Shown here one piece after another: positions 44,064-55,831 of a DNA stretch of 64,000 nt. The notes under the pieces were generated by a model, which did no database searches, was not told the origin of the DNA, and saw nothing but the letters and a program-made list of their open reading frames with translations. Made by a program: the position numbers and the translations under genes. The stretch spans positions 558,001 to 622,000 of the forward strand of contig JAFEMH010000339.1 of assembly GCA_022495995.1 (NCBI GenBank). Reading direction: 5' to 3'. Numbering within the stretch: the stretch's first letter is position 1; the number at the start of each line of letters is the position of its first letter. The stretch is from Adenophora triphylla var. japonica (taxonomy: Eukaryota; Streptophyta; Magnoliopsida; Asterales; Campanulaceae).

Positions 44064-45129
44064 TAATTAAATATGCCATATGGGTTTAAAATATTTACGA
44101 AGTTATACATGGGTACAATAAATGCATGTATGTAAGAAGAACACGACATAGTGGAAATTCATCCTATCAAACTATCATATGTGTTACTTACGAAAGATGT
44201 AAAATTACCACTTGGAAACGAAAGATGTAAAAACTCTTAATGGCTTTATATTCAGCACCACAACAAAGGTGGACCTTGTTACCCCATCGGAAACAAACTA
44301 CCATCCAAAATCCAAACAGAGCAACTCTATAACTCCAGACTACCACATTAGCAACAAGTAGCTGCAATGCATCTAAGCTGGCAATCAAATGTTTTCTTCT
44401 CATCAGGTACAATTTGCATTCTAAATCCATCCGCTCAAAATCCACAGGAATTAAGCTTAGAAAAAAAACTAGATCCACTATTCCCCAAACTCGATTAAAG
44501 AATTAAAATGCCGTAAACCCAAGTCATAAACCCCAATCACTTCGGTTATATCTTGCAGATCGTCATCATTACCTTAGAAACATAAGATCAACTATAACTA
44601 CCAATCATTTGCAATTACAATTTCAACTCATAAACATAGAAATTGTCCTCTACTAAATTATTTGATAGAAATTGAGTAACACAGCTGAATTCGAAGTCCC
44701 TTCCAGCACCAATAACCATTCAATAGAAAGTATCAACCGAAACAAAAACAAGCAAAGTAAAATGACATACTAATTTTGTTATGCCCTAACCCCAAAACAA
44801 TCAAACAATATTTTCACCAAATTAAGCGAAAGACAAATTGAATTACATAAATCCAAAAGGAGAATAATATTCTTATCATAATTGAAAAACTATTGAATTA
44901 AGAGATATATATTGAAACCTGTTCCGGAGTTCCAGACGGCAGCTGCTACTGAGCGACTTCAACTATCGTTGTTATCGTGGAGAAGAAAAGATTAAATTAG
45001 ATAAATACATAGATTATAGAAATTGACGTTGAGGTAGAATTAGAGAGAACAATGGTTACCAGCGGATTACGATTTTTGTGACGGTAAGAGAGATTTCAAT
45101 TTCTTCAGCAGCGGCGGATTAGGACGAAA

Positions 45130-45320
45130 CAGAGATTTCAATTTCTAGGGCTTTAGGGCTTTGAGATTTTGGGAGGGAAGGGGTGGAGCCGTGGAGGGAA
45201 GTTTTCGTTTTTTTTCAGCGGCGAATTTGGACGAAAACTAAGATTTAAATTTCTAGGGCGAGATTTTGGGAGGGAAGGGGTAGAGCCGTGGAGGGAACTG
45301 GAGGGAAATTTGGAATAATT
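45130..45320 (-). repeat. Imperfect duplication in the CACTA 5' region
   Basis: The phrase gagattttgggagggaaggg, then gagccgtggaggga, occurs at about 45168 and 45251, preceded by gaaa..agattt.aatttctaggg in both. No coding support; the ORF at 45153-45386 is a shadow. Confidence 0.7.
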
Positions 45321-45369
45321 TGGGACGAAAAGAGATTTCATTTTCTTTTTTTCTTTTTTTTTTATAAAA

Positions 45370-45612
45370 ACAATTGCTACGGTCATATTAAAACTAATGT
45401 AAATGGAAAAAAAATTGCTTGTTAAAAGCTTTTGTTACGTTTTAGAAAAGACCGACATAAAAATATTTATTTATCCCGGTTTGTAGAAAACCGTAGCAGA
45501 TAATTTTTTATTTATTACGGTCTTAAAAACCGTAATAAATAAAAGCCTATTTGTGTCGGTTCGACGGACCGTAGCAAATAAAGTATGGTAAAAGACCCCT
45601 TTTTTTGTAGTG
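45370..45612 (-). repeat. CACTA terminal and subterminal repeats
   Basis: Inverted motifs of the type TGCTACGGT/ACCGTAGCA recur at about 45377, 45476-45500, 45515-45540 and 45555-45580. Several form hairpins (cggtttgtagaaaaccg, acggtcttaaaaaccgt, cggttcgacggaccg). The terminus is CACTACAAAAAAA. Such subterminal repeats are binding sites for the TNPA-type protein in En/Spm. Confidence 0.8.
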
Positions 45613-47506
45613 TCTTTACTGTAAGCTACAAGGAGGATACTAGAGTGTTGGTCGTGAGGAGCGATCCCAATCAGCCAAAACTTATTTACCCAATGTCGAA
45701 CAAGGTATCTGGGTGGCACAACCACGTTATAAGGGTTGAAAGCCGACAAGGCTGGGAGTTTGCTTCCCCCTCCTAGTTCCAATATGTGCCTGAACAAGTG
45801 TGGAGGCCTGAATGGAGCAATCACCTGATAGATAGGTTGAAACAATTTTCCCAGGTGGGAACTCTGTGTTGGTCATGTCTGGAGACCGACTAGAGATATT
45901 ATGTGCATGACGGCATCATGCCTGGGCCTTTAGACGGTTTGGTGCCCCTCGTCTCCTTTTTAACTAACTTACCTTCCACGTTTTTCATAGATTTAACCAG
46001 GAGCAAATAAAGAAGATGGAGGAGGATATTTTGGATCCCCAGGACTTGATGATGTTGAAGAGGAGGACTTCCTGGTCCTCGGCTATGAATAAGAGATGTG
46101 ATGACGCCATTGCCCGTCAAGTCGTTCTCTCGATAAATGACAGTGGGGCACTACCCTAAAGTCGGTAGGGGGAGCTGGAGCCTCCACCAAGGAAGAGATT
46201 GATGGGCAAGGTGCCCAAGCCGAGGGGATAAAAGTCTCCCAGATTATGGCTCCTGAAATCGAGGAGGCCTTGAGGCATCGCGGTCTTAATGAGGTCGAGG
46301 AACCAGAAGCCGTCCAGAGAACTCCTGGCCAGAAAAGGCCAAGGACTGAGAACGTGCAAGAGGAGCCCTCCTCGAAAAGGGTTGTTGCTGAATCCTCCTC
46401 CGATGAAGTGACTGCTCGACACATGAAGACGTATGACAAAGCCTAGGAGGTAGCCAAGGAGCTTACTGTTTATCCGACCATCAAGGTCCTTGATGTGTTG
46501 GCCAGGAAGGGTCCCAAGCTCAGGCTAGGTTAGCCAGTTCTCCACCGAGCCATGATGAGGACCTGCTCGATCATTTCATAAATACCAAGACGAGCAGGGA
46601 ACACCTCGTTAAAAGGAAAGGCCTTCTTCTCAGCGAGGTATGCATACTTGGCATTTTTTCTTTTCCCTTCTCATTTTCTTTACACTTGTGATTTTTCTGT
46701 ATTGATAATTTTCTTTGTTGGTGAAGCTTACAACTGTTACTACCTATGAGGCCATTAGGAGTAGAGCCGTTGATGACCTTGAGCAAAAGCTTGATCGACA
46801 GATCAAGAAGAATAAGGCCGATCTGGCCAAGGCCGTGGAGCTCTTCGAGTCGCTGAGGAAGGAGGTCGATGGGAAGAAAATGGCCAAGGCAGAAGCCAAG
46901 AGGGCTGAGAAGGCAGCCAAGGAGGTGCAGGCAAAGGCCAGGGAGGCGCAAAGGGCCGGGCAAGAGGAAATAGAGAAGCTCCAGGCTGAGCTATGGGAAA
47001 ATGCCGAGGAAGGTGATGCCCGGTATAAGAAGTTGGAGGCCAGCTTTCCTTCTCAAGTAGCTTAATCCATTTCCCAATATAAGGCTAGTCCAACCTTTAA
47101 GTAGGCCCTATCAAAGAAAACGGCCACCATGTATTCTGATGGCTATCTTCATTTAGCCGGAAGGGCCTTAGTGGACCCAACTTTAAACGCCGACGTGGGT
47201 GTACTTGCTCTTCTCATTTGCCAAGATGCCAATGATGACTTTCCCCAATTTGGGAACTACCTCGTGCCATTTTTTAAGAACGCCTTGAAGGTCATAGCTG
47301 CTCAAGACTCTAGAGAAGGCCGCCCAGCTTGGGCATCTCCCCATGTTGACTCTCAGAACATCAATGCTTTAATCGAGAAGATTCAAGATGAGGAAGCTTC
47401 AGATAGAAAGGAGGATGACGCCGAGGAAGATCAAGCCGGGCAGGTCATAATCCCTGAAGTCGCGATCAAACAAGATGACCTCTTCACAAATGACGATCAG
47501 GCTTGA
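45613..47506 (+). pseudogene. Tat-2 antisense gene, 3' part
   Basis: It resumes after the CACTA terminus: SYKEDTRVLVVRSDPNQPKL, then WHNHVIRVESRQGWEFASPS with TAG at 45774. It continues through several frames to 46246-46446 (Glu-rich, QKRPRTENVQEEPSSKRV). Then comes a coiled coil at 46715-47065 (DDLEQKLDRQIKKNKADLAK, then Ala/Lys/Glu heptads). After a further TAG near 47104 it ends with 47129-47506 (SDGYLHLAGRALVDPTLNAD, acidic C-terminus). An intron with CT-rich 3' end may lie at about 46640-46725. The tryptophan-rich block followed by a long coiled coil resembles other plant retroelement antisense ORFs. I do not recognise a catalytic domain. Confidence 0.5.
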
Positions 47507-47755
47507 AGACTTGTCTTTTTTTGTTTTTGTTGATGTATTTTGAACCAAGCTTTACATGTAATCAATATCTTGATCAATATAATGCTTTTCTTCAACTCTT
47601 GTCTTGTTTACATTTTGCTTTTATTTGAACTGCATCTTACTTTGATTGTGTGCTGAATGTATGTTGCACACTTGTTGCATTTTTTGTCTAAGTAGCCAAC
47701 TTTTATATGTCAAAGAGGTCACTTCGACATTTGTACTTGAGTAATTAACTCCTTG
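47507..47755. other. Spacer after the Tat-2 antisense gene
   Basis: No gene; contains AT-rich sequence compatible with a 3' UTR of the plus-strand gene (tttacatgtaatcaatatct). Confidence 0.35.
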
Positions 47756-48330
47756 AAGCCGAGGAAGGTCGTTTGGCTTTACACTTAGGTAATTTTTAGG
47801 AGTTCATCCATTAAGCCGTGGAGGGTCGTTCGGCCTATCACTTAGATAAATTTTAGGTATTCATCCATTAAGCCGAGTAAGGTCGTTCGGCATTTGCCAT
47901 TGGGAATTTATCTCTTTTTTTCGAGGAAGGTCATTCGACATAAGTCTTAGATAATTTTTGGGATTTTATCTTCTTATACAGAGGAAGTCGTTCGACATTT
48001 GTTTTTAGGAGTTTTTATCTCTTTATGTTGAGGATTGTCGTTCGTCATAAGTCTTAGATAATTTTTGGGAACTGGTCCCTTCATGCCGAGGAGGGACGTT
48101 CGGTATTTGTTTTTAAGAATTTTATCTCTTTATGTTGAGGATGGTCGTTCCACATAAGTCTTAGATAATTTTTTGGGAACTTGTCCCTTATGTCGAGGAA
48201 GGTCTTTTGGCATTTGTTTTTAGGAATTTTATCTCTTTATGTCGAGGATGGTCGTTCGACATAAGTCTTAGATAATTTTTGGGAACTTGTCCCTTATGCC
48301 GATGAAGGTCGTTCGATCATAATACTTGGG
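47756..48330. repeat. Minisatellite of Tat-2, about 11 units
   Basis: Units of about 50-60 bp with core gccgaggaaggtcgttcggc. They alternate between a cttagataatttttgggaac tail and a tttttaggaattttatctct tail, so later units form a dimer of roughly 115 bp. It lies between integrase and the antisense gene, comparable to the 3' repeat region of Tat-1. Confidence 0.85.
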
Positions 48331-48398
48331 CTTTTTTGCCTAAGGTTCGATCATAATACCTGGGCTTTTTTGCTAGTAGCTTCAATTTTTCTAATTAC

Positions 48399-49141
48399 TC
48401 AGTCTCCGACTTGGAATACTATTTTGTTGACCCTTTTGTCGTGGTAGGCTTTGGTTCTTTGTTTGTAGTTTGCCATTCTCATCTGAGCAGCTAGTATTTT
48501 CTCATCTACTACGTCTAGGTCTAGCAGCCTATTGGCCTGTTCATCATAGTTTGAATTTCTTTTTGTAGGGATAGCCATCTCAGCTGGTGCCATGGCCTCA
48601 GACCCATAGGTCAGTGCTAATGGGGTTTCACCAGTTGGCCCTCGGGTGGTTGTGCGAACTGCCCACAAAGCTAAAAAGTTCGTTCAACCATCTACCATCA
48701 CTTCCTTTTAGGTTTTTAGTTAGGGATGTTAGCACTAACTTGTTAGCTACTTCTGCTTGTCCATTACATTGAGGTCTGCTCACTGATAACTTCATGTGTC
48801 TGACTCCTAGTCTGTTCAATTTTGCTGTAAACCTTGGAGAACTGAAGACCGTGATCTGAAATGATAGTATGTGGAACCCCGAAGCGACACCAGATAAAGT
48901 CGTGGACGAAGTTGATTGCATTTTCCTCTGTGATTTTGGCTAAGGCTTTTGCTTCTATCCACTTGGAGAAGTATTTGACTGCCACGATCACATACTTGCA
49001 ATTACCTCGGGTGGGGGAGGGGGAGGGACCAATGATGTTGATTCCCCACATGTCAAATGGCCAAGTAGGGATTATGAGTGTCTGTTCAACTGATGCGAGC
49101 TTGGGAATGTAAGCGTATCTCTGGCATTTGTCACACATTCT
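48399..49141 (-). pseudogene. Tat-2 integrase, C-terminal part
   Basis: Picks up the frame after the solo LTR: RMCDKCQRYAYIPKL (second half of the HHCC zinc site), then WPFDMWGINIIGP. VAVKYFSKWIEAKAL has K where the family's second D region usually reads VDYF. IISDHGLQF follows. Frameshifts near 48830 and 48650 separate the following pieces: SVSRPQCNGQAEVANK (last acidic residue) and TGETPLALTYGSEAMAPAE, then a C-terminal KAYHDKRV. It ends without a clear stop at 48399. It would integrate Tat-2 DNA. Confidence 0.8.
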
Positions 49142-49146
49142 TATTG

Positions 49147-50603
49147 TTGGGTATGCATGTTTTTAACCCTCCTATTTTTGTATTAGATTTGATTGATACC
49201 ATAACCTCCTATTTATTTTAAGGACTTTAGGACCCTATGTAATGAAGCTTAGACTTCAATTTTTTAGCTAAGTCCATTTTATAGAATAGGTTAAATTCAG
49301 GCTTGAAGACTAGCTCAAGAATCATTGGACCTAAGGATTGCAGTTCTGAGGTTTCAAAACCGCCTATCAAGGAACCGCTTGGCAGAACCGCTTGTAGCCT
49401 AACTGCCTCGTAATCCCCTCTTTTGAAACCGCTTGTATTCCAATGTGAAAACCGCACACTTGGAAATCCTATTCTGGTGGAACCGCTTTCATGTCAAACC
49501 GCCTTTCTCCAGAACCGTTCCAATGATTGGCTACTTGAAGTGAACCTCTTTTGACCATTGGAATCCACGTCAGCAATATTAAAAGTCAACTACCATATCT
49601 TGTCACGTGACTACTTTTCAGACAAGATCTGCAAGGATCTTGAAAAGGTGACAGATGTCCTAACCACCTTGATTGAAGGTCTGATCAGCTTTACCTGCAT
49701 CAACAGTTCCAAAGGACAAAAGTGGTTGCTGTGGACCAATGGGATTGCATCAAGTACTGTCCTTACAACAGCTGTATCCAATGGCTAGTTTCTTGATGCT
49801 TGGGTATAAATACCCCTAATCTTCACCATTTGAAGATTGCTTGAATCTTGAGAAATTGCTGTGTTCATGAGAAGTTGAAGCTCTGCCCAGAAATTCATAA
49901 GTCCTTTGAATCTTCATCTTCATACTTCAAGAAATATTCCCACCCTTGTAAATCAAGCCTTAACACATTCAAGAATCATTGAGCTCTACATCTCTCAGAT
50001 TTAAAGAGCCTTGATCTTGAACACACACACACCTCACTTGTTTAAACACATAGTTTATTCATTTGAGATACACTGGTTATAGTCTAGGATTTGTTCTTCA
50101 TAGAAAAGATTTTATTGTACTTTGTAATCTCTCAAATACTCAATATAAAATCTCTCTTAGAAATCCAAGACTAACCATCTTGGTAGTGGACGTAGATCGT
50201 TTATCGATTGAACCACTCCAAATAGCTTGTTCATATACTTTACTGCATTTATATTTTCTTGTGCTTACTGATTATCTATCTTTATCTCTGTTTGATCTTT
50301 ATATAGTTATCCTTATTGTGAAATTGTGTTTGGATTTAACATTGTCTAGACTTCACTTTTGCAAACTGCACTTTCAGTAAACCACTCTATCAAACCGATT
50401 TGCAAAACCGCCTCTCCCAAAATCGCTTTATAACTTATACATTCCGCTGTGCATTTTACAACTCTACTTGCAGTTTCTTACACACTGCAAGAGTTTTTGT
50501 AAGCTTAGAGGTTTAGTTTTTAATGAGGGCGAAAAATTTGTAACAGCTATTCACCCCCCCTCTAGCTGTATTTTCACCCTTGTTGCCACCTTTGGGACCA
50601 ACA
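49147..50603 (+). mobile_element. Solo LTR of a Sirevirus-type Copia
   Basis: 1457 bp, TGTTGGGTATGCATG...TTTGGGACCAACA, flanked by a perfect CTTAT duplication (49142-49146 and 50604-50608). It splits an integrase codon run, leaving ATA-AGA-ATG on either side. The plus-strand TATA (ggtataaatacccc) near 49803 and a 3' end with caccccccctctag fit Sirevirus LTRs. About eight aaccgc words cluster at 49358-49516 and a few more at 50390-50425. No internal gag/pol, so it most likely arose by LTR-LTR recombination. Short ORFs inside are shadows. Confidence 0.85.
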
Positions 50604-50608
50604 CTTAT

Positions 50609-51088
50609 GTAGGCTCGTGCGTAATCTCTCAGGTTTGGCTAGTAATAACCTAGCATGATGATTTTGTCTGCTAGGGTTCTGGCCCCCGGGTGACCGCCAC
50701 AAATGCCTTCGTTGAATTCTGCCAAGAGATTTTCTATTTCTGTGGGGTGGACACATCTCAGCAGGGGTTTTGTGAATGATCTCATGTAGAGTATCCCGTT
50801 CCACACTGTGAACCTTACTAATTTCTTCTTGATTAGCCTAGCACGTGCTTCATCATCAGGCAGTTGTTCCTTTTTAATGAATTCCATGTATTCATCCATC
50901 CAGCACTTCTCATCCCCGTCTAAGAGCATTACTCGTAGTCTTTCGTAGGCAGGTTCTTCAGCAAAGACTACGAGCGCGTTAGAATCAGGTTCTGCCACGT
51001 CAATATATGACAGTTTAGATAGAACATCTGCCACTTGGTTGTCCTCCCGTCTTATTTGACTTATTTCAAAGAATTCCAGCTTTTTCAT
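50609..51088 (-). pseudogene. Tat-2 integrase, N-terminal part
   Basis: KKLEFFEISQIRREDNQVAD (end of the RNase H region) leads to RFTVWNGILYMRSFTKPLLR and CVHPTEIENLLAEF. Then comes HPGARTLADKIIMLGYY, which supplies the histidines of the zinc-binding HHCC site, followed by a TAG where Trp is expected (YYWP), near 50640. The frame PNLRDYARAYI then meets the solo LTR at 50603/50608. It is in phase with the preceding RNase H ORF. Confidence 0.8.
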
Positions 51089-51106
51089 TATGTCTAGGAC
51101 AAGGTC

Positions 51107-51721
51107 TTAATAATATGTAAGTACGGGATGCTGAGTGTTGTACTCGCCTTTTATCTGTTTGACTACAAGCTGGGAGTCACAAAAGACTGTGATTTTTGTT
51201 ACTCCATAGAAGGATGCCAACTCTATGCCAAATATCAGAGCCTCGTACTCGGCTTGATTGTTGGAAGCGGGGAACTTGAATCTGATTATGTCTTGGATGG
51301 TGTGCTCCCCATCTAGACTTGCAAGTACAACTCCAGCTTCGCTTCTTTCATTAGTGGCTGGCCCATCTGTGTATATGACCCAGCAGTTAGGCGGAAGCTC
51401 GCTGGTCGGTTCTTCCCCGGCATGTTTTTTGTACTTATGGGAGGTGGGGTCGTGCTCACCTATGAAGGCGGTTTCAACCATAAAATTTACCAGAGGCTGT
51501 GGTAAGAGTATCTTCCTAGGATGGTATCTGATATCAAACTCAGTGAGTTCAATAGACCAATTAAGGAGACGTCCTGAGCAGTCCAACTTACGCAAGATTT
51601 TCTTGAGGGGCACATTCGTATAAACAGTTATGGGGTGTGCAGAAAAGTATGCCCGTAGCTTTCTTGCCGCTATGACTAGGTTGTAGGCTATTTTTTCTGC
51701 ATTGAAGTATCTGCTCTCCAC
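51107..51721 (-). pseudogene. Tat-2 RNase H
   Basis: The degenerate first RNase H part (RKLRAYFSAHPITVYTNVPL, then LLNWSIELTEFDIRYHPRK) is followed by the second domain: VIYTDGPATNERSEAGVVLA, NNQAEYEALIFGIELA and FCDSQLVVKQIKGEY, with Asp-Glu-Asp acidic residues visible. The frame ends at TAA 51107-51109 (YY*DLV, Gln expected) and continues in phase into integrase. Two RNase H modules, as in Tat-1. Confidence 0.8.
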
Positions 51722-52927
51722 ATCTGATAATGCCTTACTGACATAATAGATAGGTTTCTAAGTGGTTCCTTCATTCCGGACTAGTACCGCAACTATAGCA
51801 TTGTCCGTAGCTGCTAGGAAGACGTATATCATTTCTCCCATGATAGGGCTGCTCAACAAAAGAGGGGATCCCAAATACTCCTTCAACTTTTTGAATGATT
51901 CTGAGCATTCAGATGTCCAGGAGAAGCTCTTGTTCCCCTTTAAAACATTGAAGAAAGGTAGTGATTTCTCCGCGGACTTTCCAATATATCAAGGGCTGCT
52001 ATTCTTTCGTTCAGCCTTTGAACCTCTTTGATGTTGGTAGGCTCTTTCATGTCAATCATGGCTTTGAATTTTTCCGAATTTGCCTCGATCCCTCTTTGTG
52101 ATACCATAAAACCTAGGAACTTTCCGACCGTCACCCCGAAGACACATTTACTTGGATTCAACTTCATGTTGTTTGCTCGTAGGTTGCCAAGGTTTCTTCC
52201 AGGTCTGGGGCGTGACTGCCAGTCCTAGTTTTAATGACCATGTCATCGATGTAGGCTTCCATGTTATGACCTATCTGCTCCCCAAATACTTTTTTGACCA
52301 TGCGTTAGTAGGTTGCGCCAGCATTTTTTAGCCCGAAGGGTATCATGGTATAGCAATAAATTCCTCCAGCTGCCTGGAAGGCTGTCTTCTCAATATCTTC
52401 CTTGGCCATATTTATCTGGTGATAACGAGAGTAGGCATCTAGGAAGCTGAGAGTCCTGTGTCCGGAAATGGAGCCTACCAACTTTTCAATTCTGGGAGAG
52501 GGTAACTGTCTTTCAGGCAGCCTTTGTTGAGATCTGTGAAATCTACACACATTCGCCACTTCCCATTCTATTTCTTGACCATCACAACGCTGGCCAACCA
52601 AAAAGGATAATTTGTTTCCCTTATAATTCATGCACTTAGCAGTTTCTACACTTCCTCTTTGCTTTCATTTTCTTTATCGTTTGCAAAAATTCTTCTTGTC
52701 TTCTTGATTGGTTTAGCATATGGGTCGACTTCAAGCTTTTGGACAGCCTCCTCTTTCCTGATTCCTCTCATATACTTGACCTTCCGGGCAAAGACTTCTA
52801 GGTTGTTTTTCAGAAGGATGATGATCTCCTCCCATTCTTTTGGGGAGAGCTGGCCCCCGATTTTTATTCTTTGCTCTGGATAGTCAGGATTGAGTACAAT
52901 TTCCTCCAATTCGTCCACAGGCTCCAT
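51722..52927 (-). pseudogene. Tat-2 reverse transcriptase
   Basis: Pieces in three frames: 52927-52646 (LSPKEWEEIIILLKNNLEVF, the usual RT lead-in), 52631-52305 (SFLDAYSRYHQINMAKEDIE, then MIPFGLKNAGATY and a stop where Gln is expected) and a segment with catalytic AYIDDMV at about 52236-52256. Last is 52167-51940 (MKLNPSKCVFGVTVGKFLGF, then SQRGIEANSEKFKAM). Frame changes lie near 52640, 52200 and 51950. Sequence order is complete, so damage is by small lesions rather than large deletion. It belongs to the same enzyme class as the Tat-1 RT but is clearly diverged. Confidence 0.8.
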
Positions 52928-52995
52928 ATCTGGACCATCCCGAAACTACAATGTTTCAATAATTATTTCTCTAAGTCTTCTACCTTCATCACCAT

Positions 52996-53600
52996 CTATG
53001 TCTGGCCGCTAACAAGATTAGGAACTATATACGGGACAGACAGAACTATGTTGTCACAGTTATCTTCTTCAATTTCCAGTATCATGTGTTCCTCATCTTC
53101 GGCTTCGAAAATTAGATGAAGCCTAGAACTGGTGCTGGTAGTCTTTAAAGACTTGGAGATTTTCAAGTTTTCCTCTGGCGTGTCTACTTCCACTTTCCTG
53201 GCAGTTTTTCTGGTTCTCATCACATGTTCCAAGAAGTCTTTAGGGGTCTCCCTCATACATCTGATTCCCGTGCGACTGTGAAACTTAACACGTTGGTGGG
53301 GGAGGGAGGGGACCAACCCGAGTTTGCCTTGATTTGGAATGCCTAGGATGATATGGTAGTCACTTGCCAGGTCCATGACCACGAATGTTACTGTGGCCTT
53401 TGCTCGAAAGGGATGTTCTCCAACTTCCAGTAATAAGTCAATCATCCCCATGTCACTCACTTTATGGTTGGTGAAACCTTCTAGTCTTCCAGAGTATGGC
53501 TCGAGCATGCTATCTTTCAGATTCATATTCTGGAAGGTATAGAATACCCTTGGAGGCCCAAGTCTATGAGGAGTCTCTCGGATTCACAATTATAAATCCC
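52996..53600 (-). pseudogene. Tat-2 aspartic protease region
   Basis: The ORF 53526-52996 contains MGMIDLLLEVGEHPFRAKAT, then FVVMDLASDYHIILGIPNQG, the second half of a retroviral-type protease (the ILG-x-P motif is typical). Immediately upstream, in another phase near 53540-53570, the reading LLIDLGLQG occupies the place of the active-site D-S/T-G, so the catalytic Thr/Ser appears to be lost. The C-terminal part is a Lys/Glu linker to RT. It would cleave the polyprotein. Confidence 0.6.
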
Positions 53601-54186
53601 TCCTTTGATTATCAAAGGTTGTTCACGAGCTGCGTGTTACCATCTAGCTCATTTTGGGAGAAGATGATGACTTCCTCCTCTTTATGGATCCAGGAAGGGA
53701 TGTGGTAGACCTTAGCTCATGTATCTGGTCTTTCATTTTTTTATTAGAAACAGTCTCCTCCCTTATAACATGGAGTTTAGCCCTAGGAGGCATGTCTTCC
53801 TCTTCATCATCTTCATCATCATCGTCTTCTCTTCTTCGCTTGTTATCCTTTCACATAACATAGCGGTCGAGTTTCCCTTCATCTACCCATCTCTGGATCA
53901 TTATCTTAATGGAGATGCAATTCTTCGTGTCATGTCCATGGTATTTGTAGAAGGCATAGTACTTGGAATTGTTCCGGACATGTTTAGACCTATCGCTGAG
54001 TGGTCGGGGATCTTGTAGGTTCACCAATTACATCATCTCCATGATAGGTTTAGTGAGTGGGGTGAAGACCTCGGCTTTTTCAGTAGCCCGAGTCCTATTC
54101 TTTCCCTAGCGGTTACTTCCGTTGTAAGCCTGGTTGGTACTAGCTGCATCAACTTCCGGTTTTTCAGATCTCTTCTTACTTTTCTC

Positions 54187-55522
54187 TTATGCCATGGCTA
54201 TGGTGTAAGCCACATTGTACAAATCAAATTTTGACTTTGGCTCTCTGGCAGAGTGTTCGTAGATCAACTGTCCAGATCTCAGCCCGGAGTTGAAGCAATC
54301 AATCACCTCCCAGTTGGTTAGGCTTTCCTCTACCTTGTCAGCCATGGTTATGAACCGATTGTCATAACTTAGAGTGTTTTCATTTTTTCTTTGCTCAATG
54401 TTAGGAAGGCCTGTCAGTCTTTTCTTCCTCTTCCCCGCTGTTGAAAAGTGGTCCAGGAAACTCCTCCTCATGATTTTCCAGTTGTCAATGCTTCCCTTCT
54501 TTTGCTCACGGAACCAGGACAGAGCTGTTCTGGAGAAGGTACTCGCAAAAGCCTTGAAGAGAATGTCATATGCCTTGGTAAGGAGGGCCATCGTGGATTC
54601 AAAACTTTGCACTTGGTCTCGTCCATCCATTTTCCCCACATACTTTTCAAAACTAGGGATCTTGAGAGCATGGTTATGAGGTAGATCATTAGTTCGCTGG
54701 GAGAAAGGACGAGTGGCACTGGTATCATCATCGTCCACTTCCTTCCTCCCCATATCCATTTCATCAATTCTTTTTTTCAAGAGGAGAATATCCCGCTCAT
54801 CGATTCTTGAGCTAAAGTGGGAACTACGATGGGTCATTTCTTTTTCTCTGTGCCCAATCACTCGGCTCTTTTCCTTATATTGCTGGTGATTATCCCCGTG
54901 TTCGGATGGTGCTCTGCTATTTAGTGGCATGAAATGTCGAGGAGGAGTTCTGTCCCTCCTGGGAGCCATCTGTGGACGGGGAGGAGTCCTGCGATGAGTA
55001 GAGACTCTATGCCGAGGAGGGCTCCTAGGTCGAGCAGGGCTCCTATGCCGAGGAGAGGGATATGACGAGGAAGGGTTTTTTGCCTAGTTTGACTGACCTT
55101 TGCTCTCAAGTAAGCTGAATTAACCTCCTGTTCCCTTTGATTGTTCAGTTGATTTCTCAAAACTTCATTGTTTCGCGTGTTTCCATGTCTAGGAGCCTTA
55201 TGACGAGGAGGGACATCTTGGTGGGGTTTTTCTTGGATCTACCGGCAATGTCGTGATGAAGGGGATTTTGGCCAGGGGGAAGATTTTCTCTATTCCCTCG
55301 ACTACCGCCTATCAAAACGACTTTCCCCCCAAAGGAATTTCCAGTCCTAGGTCTTATGAATTCTGCCAGGGAGTGTTCAGGATCCAACTGCAGCAAGGCA
55401 TTTTGTGTTTCATAAATGCCTTGCAGGATGTCCTTGGCGATGTAATAGAGTTTTGCGATCAATCTGCAGGGGAGATATCCCCGTGCCTCCTTGGGCGATA
55501 TTCCTCCCCGTTTGACTACCAT
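54187..55522 (-). pseudogene. Tat-2 gag
   Basis: Main ORF 54969-54187: Arg-rich start, a segment MTHRSSHFSSRIDERDILLL, then the retrotransposon gag domain (IPSFEKYVGKMDGRDQVQSF, SRTALSWFREQKKGSIDNWK, LPNIEQRKNENTLSYDNRF, NWEVIDCFNSGLRS). It is preceded by pieces in other phases (55160-54921, 55522-55157), so at least two frameshifts precede it. A plus-strand Asp/Glu-like codon run at 53780-53860 is a shadow of a (tcatca)n tract. No CCHC knuckle was found, although the segment 54186-53600 has space for one. Confidence 0.7.
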
Positions 55523-55809
55523 CAGGTCTTCCTCGTCGTCTACGACGGGGAGGGTTTGGTAGATTCACCTCGGCATCGGCTACCCGGTAGAACACAGGTT
55601 CATTCCTAGTGGGGACAACCCATCATTTAAGGGTGGATGAGGTGGTAGTTCCCCATTGGCAAGAGGAATAGTAGTCCAAGCATTACCATGGGTCTCTTCC
55701 ACAAAAAGGTCATCCTGATTAGGAGTGATACTAGCAATGTGTCCTTCTTTCATTAAGATTAGGAGATCGGAGCAGAATTTTTCAAGTTATTCAACGGATA
55801 ATACGATCG

Positions 55810-55829
55810 CTTCCCAGCAATGGAACCAA
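55810..55829 (-). other. Primer-binding site of Tat-2
   Basis: The minus strand reads TTGGTTCCATTGCTGGGAAG two bases after the LTR end. It looks like a TGGCGCCGTTGCCGGGG-type PBS in which several CG positions have changed; the tRNA identity is uncertain. Confidence 0.6.
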
Positions 55830-55831
55830 AC

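Noticed and set aside
45899..46963. Minus-strand ORFs opposite the Tat-2 antisense gene
   Set aside because: Plus-strand reading gives coherent charged/coiled-coil text; the minus readings are Leu/Pro-rich shadows.
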